Part shown: one piece after another, positions 21,128 to 33,057 of the stretch
Layout of the letters: each line of letters opens with the position of its first letter
Numbering within the stretch: the first letter of the stretch is position 1
Assembly (NCBI GenBank): GCA_020746835.1
Contig: JAGPNK010000013.1
Span: 124,001-188,000, forward strand
Direction of reading: 5' to 3'
DNA: 64,000 nt
Source: Stachybotrys elegans
Lineage: Eukaryota > Ascomycota > Sordariomycetes > Hypocreales > Stachybotryaceae
Notes under the pieces: model-generated
What the model was told of the DNA's origin: nothing
What the model saw: only the letters and a program-made list of their open reading frames with translations
Databases searched by the model: none
Program-made: the position numbers and the translations under genes

Positions 21128-23606
21128 ATGGCGTCCCGTGAGTTCTGCTTCAGCCTTTCCCACTGTCTTGGTCCATCCGCTAACAGATCCCGGCCTCCCA
21201 GAATCGTGGCCCAATGGAATACCCGTGGAGATCTTTGAGTGGATCACATCGTATTTGACGAGACGTGAAATCAAGGCCCTCCGCCTTGTCTGTCGTGATT
21301 TTGAGAAAAAGATCTCGAGCGCATATTTCCGAAATGTCGTTGTGCCATTCAGGCCCACCCTCTATACCCAGCTGGCCCAAGACTCGGAAGTCGGTGCCAG
21401 GTGCTCTGCTTCCGATCTTCTCTCGGATGGCATGCGCATCTTTCAGGACTTTGGTCCCCACATCCTTCGCTTCGCCCTCTCTCTCGAGATGTCCGAGGAT
21501 GCTCTCACTTTCCCCCCTACCAAGGCCGTCCAATGTGCTGTTCCTACTTTCTGGGGCATCTACCGCTGGCCCCACCAGGACTACCACCGTTACACTGATC
21601 TCGAGGACATGGAACAGACAGCCGACGAGACAGCCGATATGCGAAAGGCTCTCAAGTGTCTAACTAAGGTGACCAACATTGGGCTCTGCTGTGACGCTGG
21701 CCTCGGCTATCTCCTCGGTGAGAGCGGCAGGCGGCGCGAGCAGTACCGCACCAATGTCTTCTCCCAGGGCAGACATCTCAACTCTGACCCTCCCCGGCTC
21801 CCCCAACTCCCAGAACCACCCACCGGCCCCGATGGGCAACCTACTAAGACTAGGAGCGATATGTGGGTGAATGCCCAGGCTGCTATCCGCCGCAACCTCG
21901 TGAGAACCATGATGGCTAATGCCGGGTTTGACGAGCCTCACATCGACGAAGCCATCAACATATTACTGGCCACGGAGGGTGTCAGGAGCATATCTGATCT
22001 TGACATTGATGAAAGAGCACAGGGTGAGTCCAGAGAAACCGTGCCAGCCAATACAGAGAGAGTAGAGAGAGTAGAGAGAGGAGACAGAGACCGTTTTGAG
22101 CATGCTCCCGAATCTGTGGTTCACCGTTTTCCTCTGATCCCGACCTCCCTCAGCAGAGCTCAGAAGGAGCTCCTCCTTGAGCTGGAGTGGGCTCACCGTG
22201 CCATGATTCAGTCCTACGTCATCTGCTTGGGCGACGGTGCAATGGATGGTGGCTTCAGCAACCTCACCAACTTGACCATCGCCAAGATACCAAGCAGCCA
22301 TGTGCCCATCTTCCACAACAAGCAGCTTTGGACTGGCCTTACTTCCCTCAAGGAGGTTTCGCTAGGTGTTGTGGCTGACTGGCGGCGGATCCAAAAGGTT
22401 GATGAGCGCATCGTTGACATCACCGTCTCGCCTCTCGAAGCTGTCGACAAGGTCTGGTTGCTGCTTCAAAGCTACCTGGGCCCCCAGCAGAATATCGAGA
22501 CGCTTCATTTTGAATGGATCTGTGGTGGCGAGTTTGCTCCCACTTTATACCAGCGCAACTCGTTCATTCTTCCCGCTCCATTCGTCAGTGAGCCTGAAGT
22601 CATGGCGGCCATGGACGCTGCCTTCAAGCCCTCCTCCCGGCTCTCTCTTCCCTACATCAAGAATCTCTCTCTAAAGAATTGCTGGTTCTCTCCCCATGTT
22701 CTTATCCAGTCGATCCGCGAGATGTCTTCACTGTCTCTTGAACATTTGAAGATGGAATCCGTCTCCATCTGTGGTCGCCCATCCACCTTGGCCCACGCCA
22801 ACCTGATCAACACGCACCAAGGGAATGGTGGCTTCTTCGTCCTTCTCAACGCCGCTAATCAAGCCCACCTGACAGCAGCCGGGGCACTACAACATTTGCT
22901 GGCAAATGTGCCAGCTCCCTGGATTCAAGGAGGACAGCTACAGCTTCAGCAACAGGAGCAGCCAGGGCAGCCAGGGCAGCAAGATCCGCAAGAGCAGCCG
23001 GATCAGCAGCAACAACTGGCAGACCTGGAAAATCTGCCACCACCTGCCCCGCCCACAAGCACTCCCACGAATTATCCAGACTTGATGACATGGGCTGGGA
23101 TTCTGAGTCACTTTTACTCAGCAGATCATGATCGCGAAAACCCCCTGGTTCGCACTGGTCTATTTACCCGGGCGGAGCGAGCAGAGAAATACAGAGTCTA
23201 CGATGAGTTTCTCCCTGGAGCCAATACACTGCAAAACGAGGGCCCTGAGTACCGGCTCAAAAGCTGGTCGCTCAAGTCGTGCGGTTACGTCCTTGTTGAC
23301 TATCCCCACGTCAGTACGCGAAGCATCCTGCCCGCGGACGAGCCGACTAATGCAGTTGCTGGAGGGCTCATAATGAACGCCTCAAGCACCTATCAGATGG
23401 TATCGTCCCATATGCAGTACTGTAAGGACAAGCTGCTGGGGCGAGTATTCCCTTGCATTCCTTCCAAGGAACTTTTTGTTCTTGAAGAGTTTTACGGCAT
23501 GCGTTCTGGCTGGGAAGACGTGTACGATGAGCAAACGAGTCAGCAAGCGCGCGAAGATGGTTATGACACTCCTGGTCTGGGCCGCTTCACCGGCACCCTC
23601 CTTTGA
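21128..23606 (+). CDS. F-box protein
   Basis: Predicted 809-residue F-box protein, likely a substrate receptor for an SCF ubiquitin ligase. Exon 1 is only 10 nt (21128-21137: ATG GCG TCC C). A 49-nt intron (GTGAGT...CTAACAG) leads to exon 2 at 21187-23606. Splicing gives the N-terminus 'MASHPGLPESWPNGIPVEIF', continuing into the F-box ('SYLTRREIKALRLVCRDFEK'). The alternative is a GTG start in the intron, which is unlikely. There is a Gln-rich low-complexity stretch near residues 590-620 and an Arg/Glu repeat near 300. Leu-rich segments between may form a substrate-binding part. A strong GTGAGT inside the long exon at 22024 might mark an optional intron, but no good frame-keeping acceptor goes with it. 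Confidence 0.85.
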
Positions 23607-24524
23607 ACGACGACAATTGGCTGGTCTAACTATATCAAGCGCATACCTGTTGTGTATTCATTTTGTTTATGTCGAGTACCACGGTCTCCTACCGTGAGAC
23701 TGCTCAAGCAATGACTGGCCGCCTTGGTTAGGTATCCGAGAAGCAGCACCAAAGGATGGGGTTGGTTTGCTTGCTGGGGTTTTTCTTTCTCATGACTGCT
23801 CATGAATAAGTCGAAAACTGAAAAACAAAAACAACAACAAAACAAGGACCAAAAATGAGGGCGCGTACTTAGGATACGCTAGGATTGGGGCAGGATTAGC
23901 TGCGTAATATGACGATGGCTTCGTCCCATGGATCAACAGCGTGTGTTAGCTGCTCTTGACAAATAGCAAATTTATGCCCAAGTTTTCTCTGAACAAAGTC
24001 GACAAAATGTCATCTCCAAGCAGCACACGACGCTTCAGTCAACATCAACGTAGCGCAAGCGTCGTGAACCTCATAGTGATACAGGGAAGCAAGCCTCGTC
24101 CCGCGTCGTCTATTCATCTAGCAAGTATGCCGTAATAACTCGCAGAGGGGCATGGCACATGAAGTCATTAGAGGGCCTTCCTTTTTGAATTTGATTGGTT
24201 TCGTCAAGTATCCCTTGCGAGAGAAGATTTCACAAAAAAGCGCATTGCGTTTCCCTTATAATGCCATGCTCACCGTAGCCTGCCATACACCAGGAAGATG
24301 ATAAAGCCACGACCCGCCCCTAACAAAAAAACCAAGCAACTCTTTCCGAAAAAGTCCCTTCCCTTTTCCTTCCAGGCTCTCCTCTCCCAAAAAGGGGGGT
24401 TGGTTTCTTCTCTGGGAGCGGTGAGGGGAACCCTTCTCTACAAGGAAAAAGGCTGTTTGTGTTTTTTTATTTGTTTCCCGAAAAAATTTTCCCTTTTTTG
24501 TTTGACGGAGACGCGCCGCTTCGC
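23607..24524. other. Convergent intergenic region (F-box gene / rpl17)
   Basis: The 3' flanks of two convergent genes. It has A-rich tracts near 23815-23850 and T-rich ones just beyond the rpl17 stop. No gene is seen. Confidence 0.6.
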
Positions 24525-25522
24525 TTAAGCGGCAGTCAGGGCCTTGCGGACGCGAGCGCCGCGCTGCCTCGAGGTCAGGTGAGCCTCGCGGCCGGCGACC
24601 TCATCGGACTTCTGGACGACCTCCTCGCCCTCAGTGAGGATGAGCTCGATGTGGCAGGGGTTGGACATGTAGGGGTTGATCTAGAGTGGCGTTATGTTAG
24701 TTTAGTCTCGGAGGGGAGGGTTCAAGGCTGGTTGTGCGCAGTGGTGGGTTGTCAAAACGTACACGACCGTGGGCACGGTAAGTTCGCCTTCGCTGCTTGG
24801 GAGCCTGGTTGACCTGGATGTGCTTGACGATGAGGGCACCGGTGTCGAGGCCCTTGGCGTCAGCGTTGGCCTCGGCGTTCTTCAGCAGACCGAGCAGGAA
24901 CTCGGCAGACTTGATGGGCCAGCGGGCCTTGGTGACACCGAACTGCTTGCCTGTAGTAACCCGAAGTATCAGCAACCAATTCTTGACCAGCAATACACCA
25001 CATATGTTTCCGCCTTCTCATCCGCGAAGCTGAAGCCCAGCTTCCCTTTCTCAAATCTAAATCGTGGCGGGCGAGCATCGTACCTTGGGCGGTTCGGCCG
25101 GTGCTGCCGGCGAATCGGCGCATGGGGACGGCCTCCTTGTGAGCCTTGACGTTCTCGAGGAAAGTCACGGCACGCTCCAGCTTCCATCCGTTGATGGCCT
25201 GGGCGGTCTCACGGGTGTTCTTGAAGGAGACTCGGAGGTAGGCACCGCGGGCGCGGGCCGATTTCGCGGGCTGGATCTCGGTGGCGGCGTATCGAACCTG
25301 CAGGAAGAGAATCAATCAAACATGTTCTCCCCAGGACGTAGAAAAAATTCATGGTGCGCGCCCATAAATATAAGTATAGGTGCTCCCCGAGGGGCATGTC
25401 AATTCTCTCGCCGCGAGCTCTCTCAAAGACAAGAGGGCCCTCGGCGAGAAAGATGAATGCCTCCCCTTCTTTTTGCTTCTTCTGCTCGCATCGGACGTAG
25501 GGAGGGCATCTCGACTTACCAT
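24525..25522 (-). CDS. rpl17: 60S ribosomal protein L17 (uL22)
   Basis: Ribosomal protein uL22 of the large subunit, lining the exit tunnel. There are four coding exons on the minus strand: 25522-25520 (the ATG alone), 25297-25084, 24950-24763 and 24680-24525. They give 186 residues, the usual length. The spliced protein begins [19 protein letters not shown], contains '[20 protein letters not shown]' across the second junction and '[20 protein letters not shown]' across the third, and ends '[11 protein letters not shown]'. Introns of 222, 133 and 82 nt all keep frame. It is divergent from nop1 and so shares promoter DNA with another ribosome-biogenesis gene. Confidence 0.97.
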
Positions 25523-25651
25523 CTCGGCGGCTTGGTATGTGGTGACGGTATCGAGGGGACCTGGGTTCGCTGGCTGGAGTTTGAGAAATTCAGAACTTTT
25601 GCCCTAAACCACTAAGGACGGTTTAGAGGTCGCTTACCTGTTTGGGTGTGG

Positions 25652-25660
25652 TTAGGGTTT
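25652..25660 (-). promoter_or_regulatory. Telo-box (Tbf1-type site)
   Basis: TTAGGGTTT, the reverse complement of AAACCCTAA. TTAGGG-type sites bound by Tbf1 mark ribosomal genes in several ascomycetes. The site lies near the probable start of rpl17 transcription. Confidence 0.5.
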
Positions 25661-25959
25661 GTCAGCCCTGCACCAGTGTAAAACGTAGGCAGAGTCGAGG
25701 CGATGAACCGCGAAGACCGTATGGAAAAACGCCTTTGAGCAAAGAAAAAAAGGCGAGGCAACGATCAGAAAATTTGAGTGCGAGTTGCAACGATGTCTTG
25801 CAGGCTCAATGAGCGTTCTTTTTTGCAATCTTCACAATTGAATTGCTCGACTTATTGGCGTTCGTACTGAACCCTGCACGTAAATATCCAGCTCCCAACA
25901 TATTTGGGTGTCACATGACACGCTTATTCATCAAGGGTGTTCGCCATCTTCCGGACGTT

Positions 25960-25967
25960 TCACGTGA
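25960..25967. promoter_or_regulatory. TCACGTGA palindrome (Cbf1-type E-box)
   Basis: A perfect 8-bp palindrome with a CACGTG core in the rpl17/nop1 intergenic region. It matches the consensus of Cbf1-like bHLH factors. Confidence 0.5.
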
Positions 25968-26316
25968 CGAGGCACCCAAATTTCTAGCCTTCCCATGTCG
26001 GCTGATGTTCGGCCCAGCAGCAACCTCAATTGGCGATGTAATAGGCCAATAAGTGTGGGGTTCCTTGGGTGAGAGGGACCAAGCTAGCAGCGGGCGAAGA
26101 AAAAAAAAAAAGCTTCAGAGATTTTTCTGCCAAAAGGTTTTCCCCAAAGTAAATAACTTGTCGCGGGCAAGGTCTTTCGCAGTCCTCTACAACGCAGGCC
26201 AGACGTCAACTCGTCACGCTCTTCTTGGATCCCGCTCGCTGAAAGGAGGATCTCGTCCCCCTTTTGTTCTTTGGTTCCCTTCCTCTTTCCCCTCAATCTC
26301 AATTCCCCCCCAAGAA

Positions 26317-27513
26317 ATGGCACCTTTCCGTGGAGGAGCTCGCGGTGGCGCTGGCGGTCGCGGCGGCCGTGGAGGCTTTGGCGATCGTGGAGGCTTTGGC
26401 GATCGTGGAGGCCGTGGTGGCCGCGGCGGTGGTCGTGGAGGCTTCGGTGACCGTGGTGGTCGAGGTATGCTCTCGTGATGGCCTCGTCGTCACCGACTTT
26501 GCAGAGGCTAACTTTTGTCGCGAAACAGGCGGTGGTCGTGGCGGTCCTGCCCGTGGTGGTCGCGGCGGTGCTCGTGGCCGAGGTGGTGGTCGCGGCGGCG
26601 GCGGTGCTGGAGCCAAGGGCGGCGCCAGGGTCATTGTCGTAAGTCTTTCCGCTTGGTCGGAATGGCAGATGTGCTGTTCTGGCATACATATCCATCGCCC
26701 GTGAATTGCTCTAACAACATCCCCCCCCTCAGGAGCCCCATCGCCACCCCGGTGTCTTTGTCGTCCGTGGCGGTAAGGAGGATGGTATCGCTACCCGCAA
26801 CCTGACACCCGGCGAGTCTGTGTACGGCGAGAAGCGCATCTCTGTTGAGGAGACGATCAAGAACGACGACGGCACCACGACTGCCACCAAGGTCGAATAC
26901 CGCATGTGGAACCCTTTCCGAAGCAAGCTTTGCGCAGCCATTGCCGGTGGTGCCGACAACATTTACATGAAGCCCGGCTCGCGCGTCCTCTACCTCGGTG
27001 GTGCCTCTGGTACCTCCGTCTCCCACGTCGCTGACATTGTCGGTCCTACCGGCTACGTCTACGCCGTCGAGTTCTCCTCGCGCTCCGGCCGTGACCTCGT
27101 CGCCATGGCCTCGAAGCGCACCAACGTTGTCCCCATCGTTGAGGACGCCCGCCAGCCTGCCCGCTACCGCCTGACCGTGCCCCAGGTCGACGTCATCTTT
27201 GCCGACGTTGCCCAGCCCGACCAGGCCCGTATCGTTGCCATGAACGCCAGCTGGTTCCTCAAGCGTGGCGGTGGTGTCCTCATCTCCATCAAGGCCAACT
27301 GTATCGACTCGACTGCTGCTCCTGCCGAGGTCTTTGCCAGCGAGGTCCAGAAGATGCGCGCAGAGCAGATCAAGCCCAAGTTCCAGCTTACCCTGGGTAT
27401 GCCCCCTCCCCCTTTAGCCTTGTGCAGCACCCGCATTCTAACTCGATTCTACAGAACCCTTCGAGCGTGATCACTGCCTGGTTGCCGGCGAGTACCTGCG
27501 TGGTGAGATGTAA
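26317..27513 (+). CDS. nop1: Fibrillarin, rRNA 2'-O-methyltransferase
   Basis: Nucleolar methyltransferase of box C/D snoRNPs, 326 residues. There are four exons: 26317-26464, 26529-26638, 26733-27396 and 27455-27513, with introns of 64, 94 and 58 nt. Residues 1-85 are the glycine/arginine-rich (GAR) domain, split by intron 1. The catalytic domain starts '[19 protein letters not shown]'. The SAM-binding loop is '[19 protein letters not shown]', followed by '[12 protein letters not shown]'. The protein ends '[13 protein letters not shown]', supplied by the short last exon. All family landmarks are in order. Confidence 0.97.
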
Positions 27514-28217
27514 AGCTACAAATACCCCCCGATAAACTCAAGATTGGGCAAAAGGGACGCTGCGCATCTCGTTCTGCTTTCGTCAATGTTCAAACTCCGG
27601 GTCACTTTGCCCACCCCGCGCAAAACAAAATCGCGTGGTAGGCGGCTCTCCGTTTTTGCATCTCTGGCATTTGGAATTTCTGATATTTTAGGCTGCGTCA
27701 ACTAAAAGGCGAGGAGGCGTTTCGGAAAGGCTGGATTATCTACACTTCTTTAGCTTGACGGCGTCCCGGCCCAATCCAAAAACACATGTAAAAGAAACCC
27801 AGAAGCTGAAGCTACCTTTTCGCGACCTTTTGGCATCCTAGAGCGGGATCTTGAAAGTCTTTCTGTATCTGCTCGAGCAGGATTCTGATGATGCTGGCTG
27901 GGCTTATACCAGCAATGAGTAAAGTAAAGGGGGACCTTAGTAGTCAGGATTACTGTATGAACGAGCACTCATGTCACTTTTAGGGAGGGCCGGAGCTTTA
28001 GAGCTTATGATGAATTCAATGTATTCGAAAAGAGCAAACTCCCACCAGATCCAACTTTGAGGCTACGCTCGACATGCTGAATTTTTTTGTGTATGACTCC
28101 AAAAACGCCCATGTACCCGACCTGCCTACCCAGATATTTGATGCGAATAATATACATAAACGTTATACATGCCAACTGGCCGACCTGAGTCCTTCAAGGT
28201 GACATGCAAGCTCCATA
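27514..28217. other. Convergent intergenic region (nop1 / P450)
   Basis: The 3' flanks of two convergent genes, with no gene or notable repeat seen. Confidence 0.6.
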
Positions 28218-29931
28218 TCAAATGTCGCATGAACGTCGCTTGAACTCAAATTCGGTTGTTGGGCTTGGGGCCTTTGTCATCACCATGGCCATGGGCTCGG
28301 GGCGCTTCTGGCCCGGCTTGAGCCTGATGTCGTAGTTGAGGATGAATTGGGCCAGAATCAGCTTGATCATGTGGCCAGCAAGAAAGCGCCCGGGGCATGC
28401 ATGCCTGCCTGCTCCGAACTGGATGCTCGTATCGCTGAGGGACGTGAACTGCCAGCGGTGGTTGTCCGCGTCCGATTGCTGTCGCAGGTTGTAGAAGCGC
28501 CAGGGGTCAAACTGCGCTGCATTGTCGAAGAAGCGCTCATCCATTGATATGCCCGCCAGAGGGGCGAGAACCTTGGTGCCAGCTGGAAGGTGAGTGCCAT
28601 CAGAAAGCGAGATGGGCTTCATGACTTTACGGATAAAGCTTGCTGGAGGTGAATGGTTAGCGAGTAGTCTGGATGGGGAGTATGTTGAAGATGCCACTTA
28701 CTGATGCTCCCACGAAGCCTGTGAACTTCCCGCATGAAACTGTCAAGCTTCTTGAGTTTTGGGATGGACTCTTTCTTGGACCAGCCACCTTCGACAACGA
28801 GAATCTGATAGGCCTCTTGCCGCAGCTCCTCTTGGATATCTTGGTTGGCTGCTAAATCGCACATGCATTCGAAGAGCAGGTTGTTGGTGGTGTGGATGGC
28901 TGCTGCCGCCACAATCAGCTGCAGTTCAGCCTGTGTCTGAAGGTCCCCTTTCTCTTCCTCTGGCAGCGCTTCGATAAGCCACTGGACCATGTCATCGGGC
29001 GCTTCTCCTGTGTTGCTGCTCTTGTCCTTGGCAAAGGAGTACCTCTGCTCGAGAATGGGCTGTAGCAGTTCGCGTGCCTGTGCAAAATCGCGTCGAATCT
29101 TGCTCAGGTCAGAGACGAGATACTGGGCAAACGGTCGTGCCCATTCCGGGAAAAATTGCAGCTTGACACAGGCCATGAAGACATGGACGGCGAAGTTGGT
29201 GCTCGTATCCATCCACTTCTCGTCACGGCAAATAGAGGGGCCCACAAAAGCACGCCCGCTGAGGCGCGAAACGGCACGTACAGCAAAGGGAATCCATTTT
29301 ACAGGCGTCCAGTCGTCGCAGGCTGGGAACTCGGTGGTGGTGATGTAGTCCAACTCCTCCTTCAGCTGCGGCTGCAGCCTGGCAAGGTTTTGCGTAAGAC
29401 GACCACGTAGCATGAGAGTCAGAAGCTCGCCATTGTGGCCAGCCGAGAATTTGGTGTATTTGCTTTGAAGGGCCTGGCAGCCGTTAGCCAAGCCTGGGCA
29501 GAACGGCCGATGTACTTACATCTGCAACAGCCTCCGTGGCGCTCAGAACGTCTTCAGGAAGAGACTTCATTTCACCAATATACTTGGGTGGGACCAGCAC
29601 TTGGACGCCTTCGGTGGCCTTGATTTGATAGATTGCATCTTTGAACTGGGAGGCGGTCAATTACCGACTTGTGCGACAACAACGGGCAGCTGACCTTGTC
29701 GTAGCTATGCTTGATCAGGGTCTCGGCATCGAAGATCCATTTCAGTTTGGAGGCTTTGTAGAACGGGACCTCAATGTGGGGAGCCTTCTTCTTGGACTGC
29801 AACGACCATGCAGTAATGATAAGGGCAGCTGCGCCCACGTAATAGGCGACGCGGTTCCCAGCGAGTGCATCGTAGCTGAAGCTCAGTTCATTCATCGATG
29901 GCAGCATTGCCATGCTCGAGACGTTGTCCAT
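28218..29931 (-). CDS. Cytochrome P450 monooxygenase, fungal ent-kaurene-oxidase-like type
   Basis: Membrane-anchored P450 of 519 residues. Four exons lie on the minus strand: 29931-29695, 29645-29520, 29473-28702 and 28642-28218, with introns of 49, 46 and 59 nt that keep frame. An N-terminal transmembrane segment lies near residues 20-40. The I-helix region is 'IVAAAAIHTTNNLLFECM', the ExxR motif is in 'FMREVHRLRG', and the PxRF-like motif is 'FDPWRFYN'. The haem loop FGAGRHACPGRF places the ligand at Cys461. The style (AAIHTT, SDGT.LPAGT) resembles the CYP68/CYP503-like group of fungal terpenoid oxidases, but the substrate cannot be told. No synthase, transporter or cluster regulator lies beside it. 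Upstream in-frame TTG codons were not used as the start. Confidence 0.9.
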
Positions 29932-31027
29932 GAGCGCGAGATTATGGGACTGCTTGGCAAAGGGAACGGCGTAGTCTCCAGTATCCAATTAAGACGTCGC
30001 ACAGCTGAATGCTCTCTGCTGAGCAAAGAAGAAGTCGTCTTCAAGCCTCTTATGGCATCCACGATTGGTCGCGACTCAATGTTGACGCGACATAGGTGAG
30101 GGAGTGAAACCTCAGGGTCGGACCATAAGGCTAGAGGTGAGACACACGAGGATGGCGGTCGTGTGTGTGTGTATAAGAGGTGATGAACGCGACGGCCCGT
30201 AACGTCAATCCCTCGAGTCGCAGCAATGGTGATGTAGGATGTCAATTGGCGTCACGTAAGACTAGGACAAGGACAAGTACAAGATGAAGAAGAGACAAGT
30301 CAAGACGAAGACGGGATGCCATGGCGGGTAGAAGGGGGAAAAGAAGAGACCAGGAGACTGGAATATAGATTCTGATACTCGAAAGTGGGGACGCAGCAAC
30401 GGTAAGGCCTGATGGAGTAGGCTTCAGGCCCAGGAGAAATGGGCGCGGGTATGGGAAGGGGAAGGGAGCTAAGCTCAAACAAATCCCAAGTGCAAGTTTG
30501 CTAGTATCGAGGGCAAGATTGTAATTGGGGGAGGATGGACCTTCTGCGACGCGGTTTCGACGTCGTCTGAAACAGTTAGGGAAGGAGACAAGGGGGGTGG
30601 GGATCAAGTGTTCGGCAAGAGGCTCCTCCGACGCCAAAATGCCGACCAAAGAGCAGCTAACCATCGTCCGTCTCTTTTCCCTCCATCAGCCATTCCTGTC
30701 AACCGTCACCCGCCATCCCATCCCAATTACACTGTCACACGCGCGCCGCAGCCGAACCACCCTCACCGTCTAGCGCCGCCCGGCTGACAATGTTTCCGAG
30801 ATGGCGATCAATTTAGCCATCAAACAAATCCCCATGAGGAACTGAAGGATCCGCATCGTGGAGGGGGCACAGTGGAGGGCAAGGAAAAGTCATATCTAGT
30901 ATCTCGTCCTCAGCGGCGGCGGCGCCAGTTATCGTGATGGTGCAGCGAGCTTGGCCCCTCCCACCTCCCGGATACTACTCTTCCGGCAGATGTGCGTTGT
31001 CCGGCAGAGCCTGGGGAGGAAGTGACC

Positions 31028-31050
31028 GACTCGTGTCGTGAACACGAGTC
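31028..31050. repeat. Perfect inverted repeat, 9-bp stem and 5-nt loop
   Basis: GACTCGTGT, loop CGTGA, then ACACGAGTC. It lies in the gene-free region and its role is unknown. Confidence 0.85.
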
Positions 31051-33026
31051 TTACAGACAGGCCATGCCCTACGTCAAGCCTCATTACACACACGGCCGTA
31101 GAGGTCATCCATCATGTATGATATGTGCTGTGCTATTCGCCAGGCTACGGAGCTGCGCCATGTCCAAGGCCCGTGGGTATGTTTCAACACGCCCGCGAGC
31201 CGGGATAAACGAAAACACATCTAGGATCGAATGTTTGGTGTTGTTGCCCACGTTGCGAAATGGTGGTCACCCAAGTTCTAGAATTATTATTCACCAACTT
31301 CCTAGGCAAACATCCATCGATTGCCCAGATTGTTGGAACCACTCAGAGCTGCGCGTAAGCTGAGCCAAGCCAGATCTCCACCGCACGTCTCGGATGGCGG
31401 GTCATCCGTTCCATGATGGAGGTGCGGCAAGCCCTGATTTGACAGATAGATGACAGGGTATCTTCTCCACCGACATTTGAGATACAAACCACCACAAACT
31501 CTATCATGATAACGCCCGCTGAACTGACAATCATCGGCAGAAGCAAAGCCGGTGAAAGAGTTGCCCGGACCTAATTTATCTGTACTTCCCAGTTCGCCGT
31601 TCGCCCCCACCCGCTTCAGTACCCAGAATGTCACCTGGATTTGATAAACCATCATCAACCAACCTACCCTAGACCTTGTATGATGGTTATCGGAGGGGCG
31701 ACCGTTGCATCTACATGGCTGTTTGCAGCGATGATTCGATATGCCATGTGTATACATGTGTCTTATGGTTGATCGCTTCTTGGGTTTCAGGATGTCCCGC
31801 GCAGATGAGTCATATAACACGGAGCAGTCTGTTTACCTCGACCACAATGCTGATGCACAGATCCACTAAATCCGCGTCACGATAAAACTTGTTTTGGCTG
31901 CAGAGCTGGACGTTCAATCATAGTAAACCGGGTTATATTAGAGTGGGAATCGAATTATTTGCCTGACGCGGAGATTCTGCTCCGTATCACCACCGTCCAC
32001 TTCTACGAGAAAGAGTGGCTGCGAACGCGAGGGCCATTTCGGGCCCGGCACATTACCAAGGGCTACCGGCATGTTCATCCATCAAAGGGCGCGAGAGAAT
32101 AAAAGCGACAAAATAGAGGACCGCCGCCATCGATACGTACTGCTCCGGGAGCATGCTCTCGACCACGCACTCTGTCGCATATGCGAGTAGAAGTCACCCG
32201 CAAGATGGTACTGGCAAACCCAACACCGGCAATCTATGCCACTACGAAGTCTACCAAATTTTCGGGACAGCAGATGTCGAGAGGCTCCCGATAGCCACAT
32301 GCACAATATCGGCGCCCCCCTTGTATCTTCACCGCATTCTCATCGTATGGGTAACGTTCATGCCTGTAGCATGTGAATCACCCTTGCGAGCCTGACATTA
32401 TCATGCACCCGCTGTGATGAAATGTCCAAGTCGGCACTTGAGTATGACGTTGAAATTCGCTACGTCGCTGCCAGCCTGGCAACCCGGCCATACATTCCAA
32501 CATCTTATTCGTCATCGTCCAGATCTCGCAACACGCAGTCGCCGTGGGGGAACCGACAAACCCGAACGATGACTCTCACATACCTGCGCCGTGCCTTGGG
32601 GGCCGCGGTAGACCTTAAACTTGATGGTCAAGACCATGGACACTGGGCGGGAAACCCAACGCATCTATAGTGTTTGTGGGGAGAGATCGATAAGCAGGCG
32701 AATGCTTGTTTGGGAAAGCCCACGCCCCCAATGAAGAAATGGTGGGAGCCAACATTGTTCAGTGGACACCAGGTCGTTGAGAGAGAGGGTCAGTCCCTGA
32801 GTGGGATTGCCGAAATCAGCACTGGCTCGCGACCCGATCCGTAAGCCACGTCACTGTGCTCCGTATGTCTATCCTGGAGATGGAGCTCGTGTCCCGCTTG
32901 GCACATATGCATAAGACTGTCGTGATCACTGCGAGAGGGGCAGCAGAGTCACGATGGGCAGCGTATTAGCAGCAGGTCCGAGACCGGCGATGCCAAGCAG
33001 AGGAAGGGTGCCTGCTAATTATGAAC

Positions 33027-33057
33027 CATCTCCGTGGAATTGGGTACCACGGAGATG
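33027..33057. repeat. Perfect inverted repeat, 11-bp stem and 9-nt loop
   Basis: CATCTCCGTGG, loop AATTGGGTA, then CCACGGAGATG. It lies in the gene-free region and its role is unknown. Confidence 0.88.

Larger units (their letters stand above)
25523..26316. promoter_or_regulatory. Shared divergent promoter of rpl17 and nop1
   Basis: About 790 nt between two divergent ribosome-biogenesis genes. Visible elements are TTAGGGTTT (telo-box, reverse of AAACCCTAA) at 25652-25660, the inverted repeat GTGTCA-CA-TGACAC at 25908-25921, the palindrome TCACGTGA at 25960-25967, and CCAAT boxes in both orientations at 26029-26033 and 26046-26050. On the minus strand a CAG/GTAAGCG donor near 25638 suggests a leader intron in rpl17. 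Confidence 0.7.

Noticed and set aside
22024..22158. In-frame 135-nt intron inside the F-box exon
   Set aside because: The donor GTGAGT is good, but the best acceptor (CTCAG) breaks the frame and the frame-keeping GAG acceptor is weak. The segment reads acceptably as protein.
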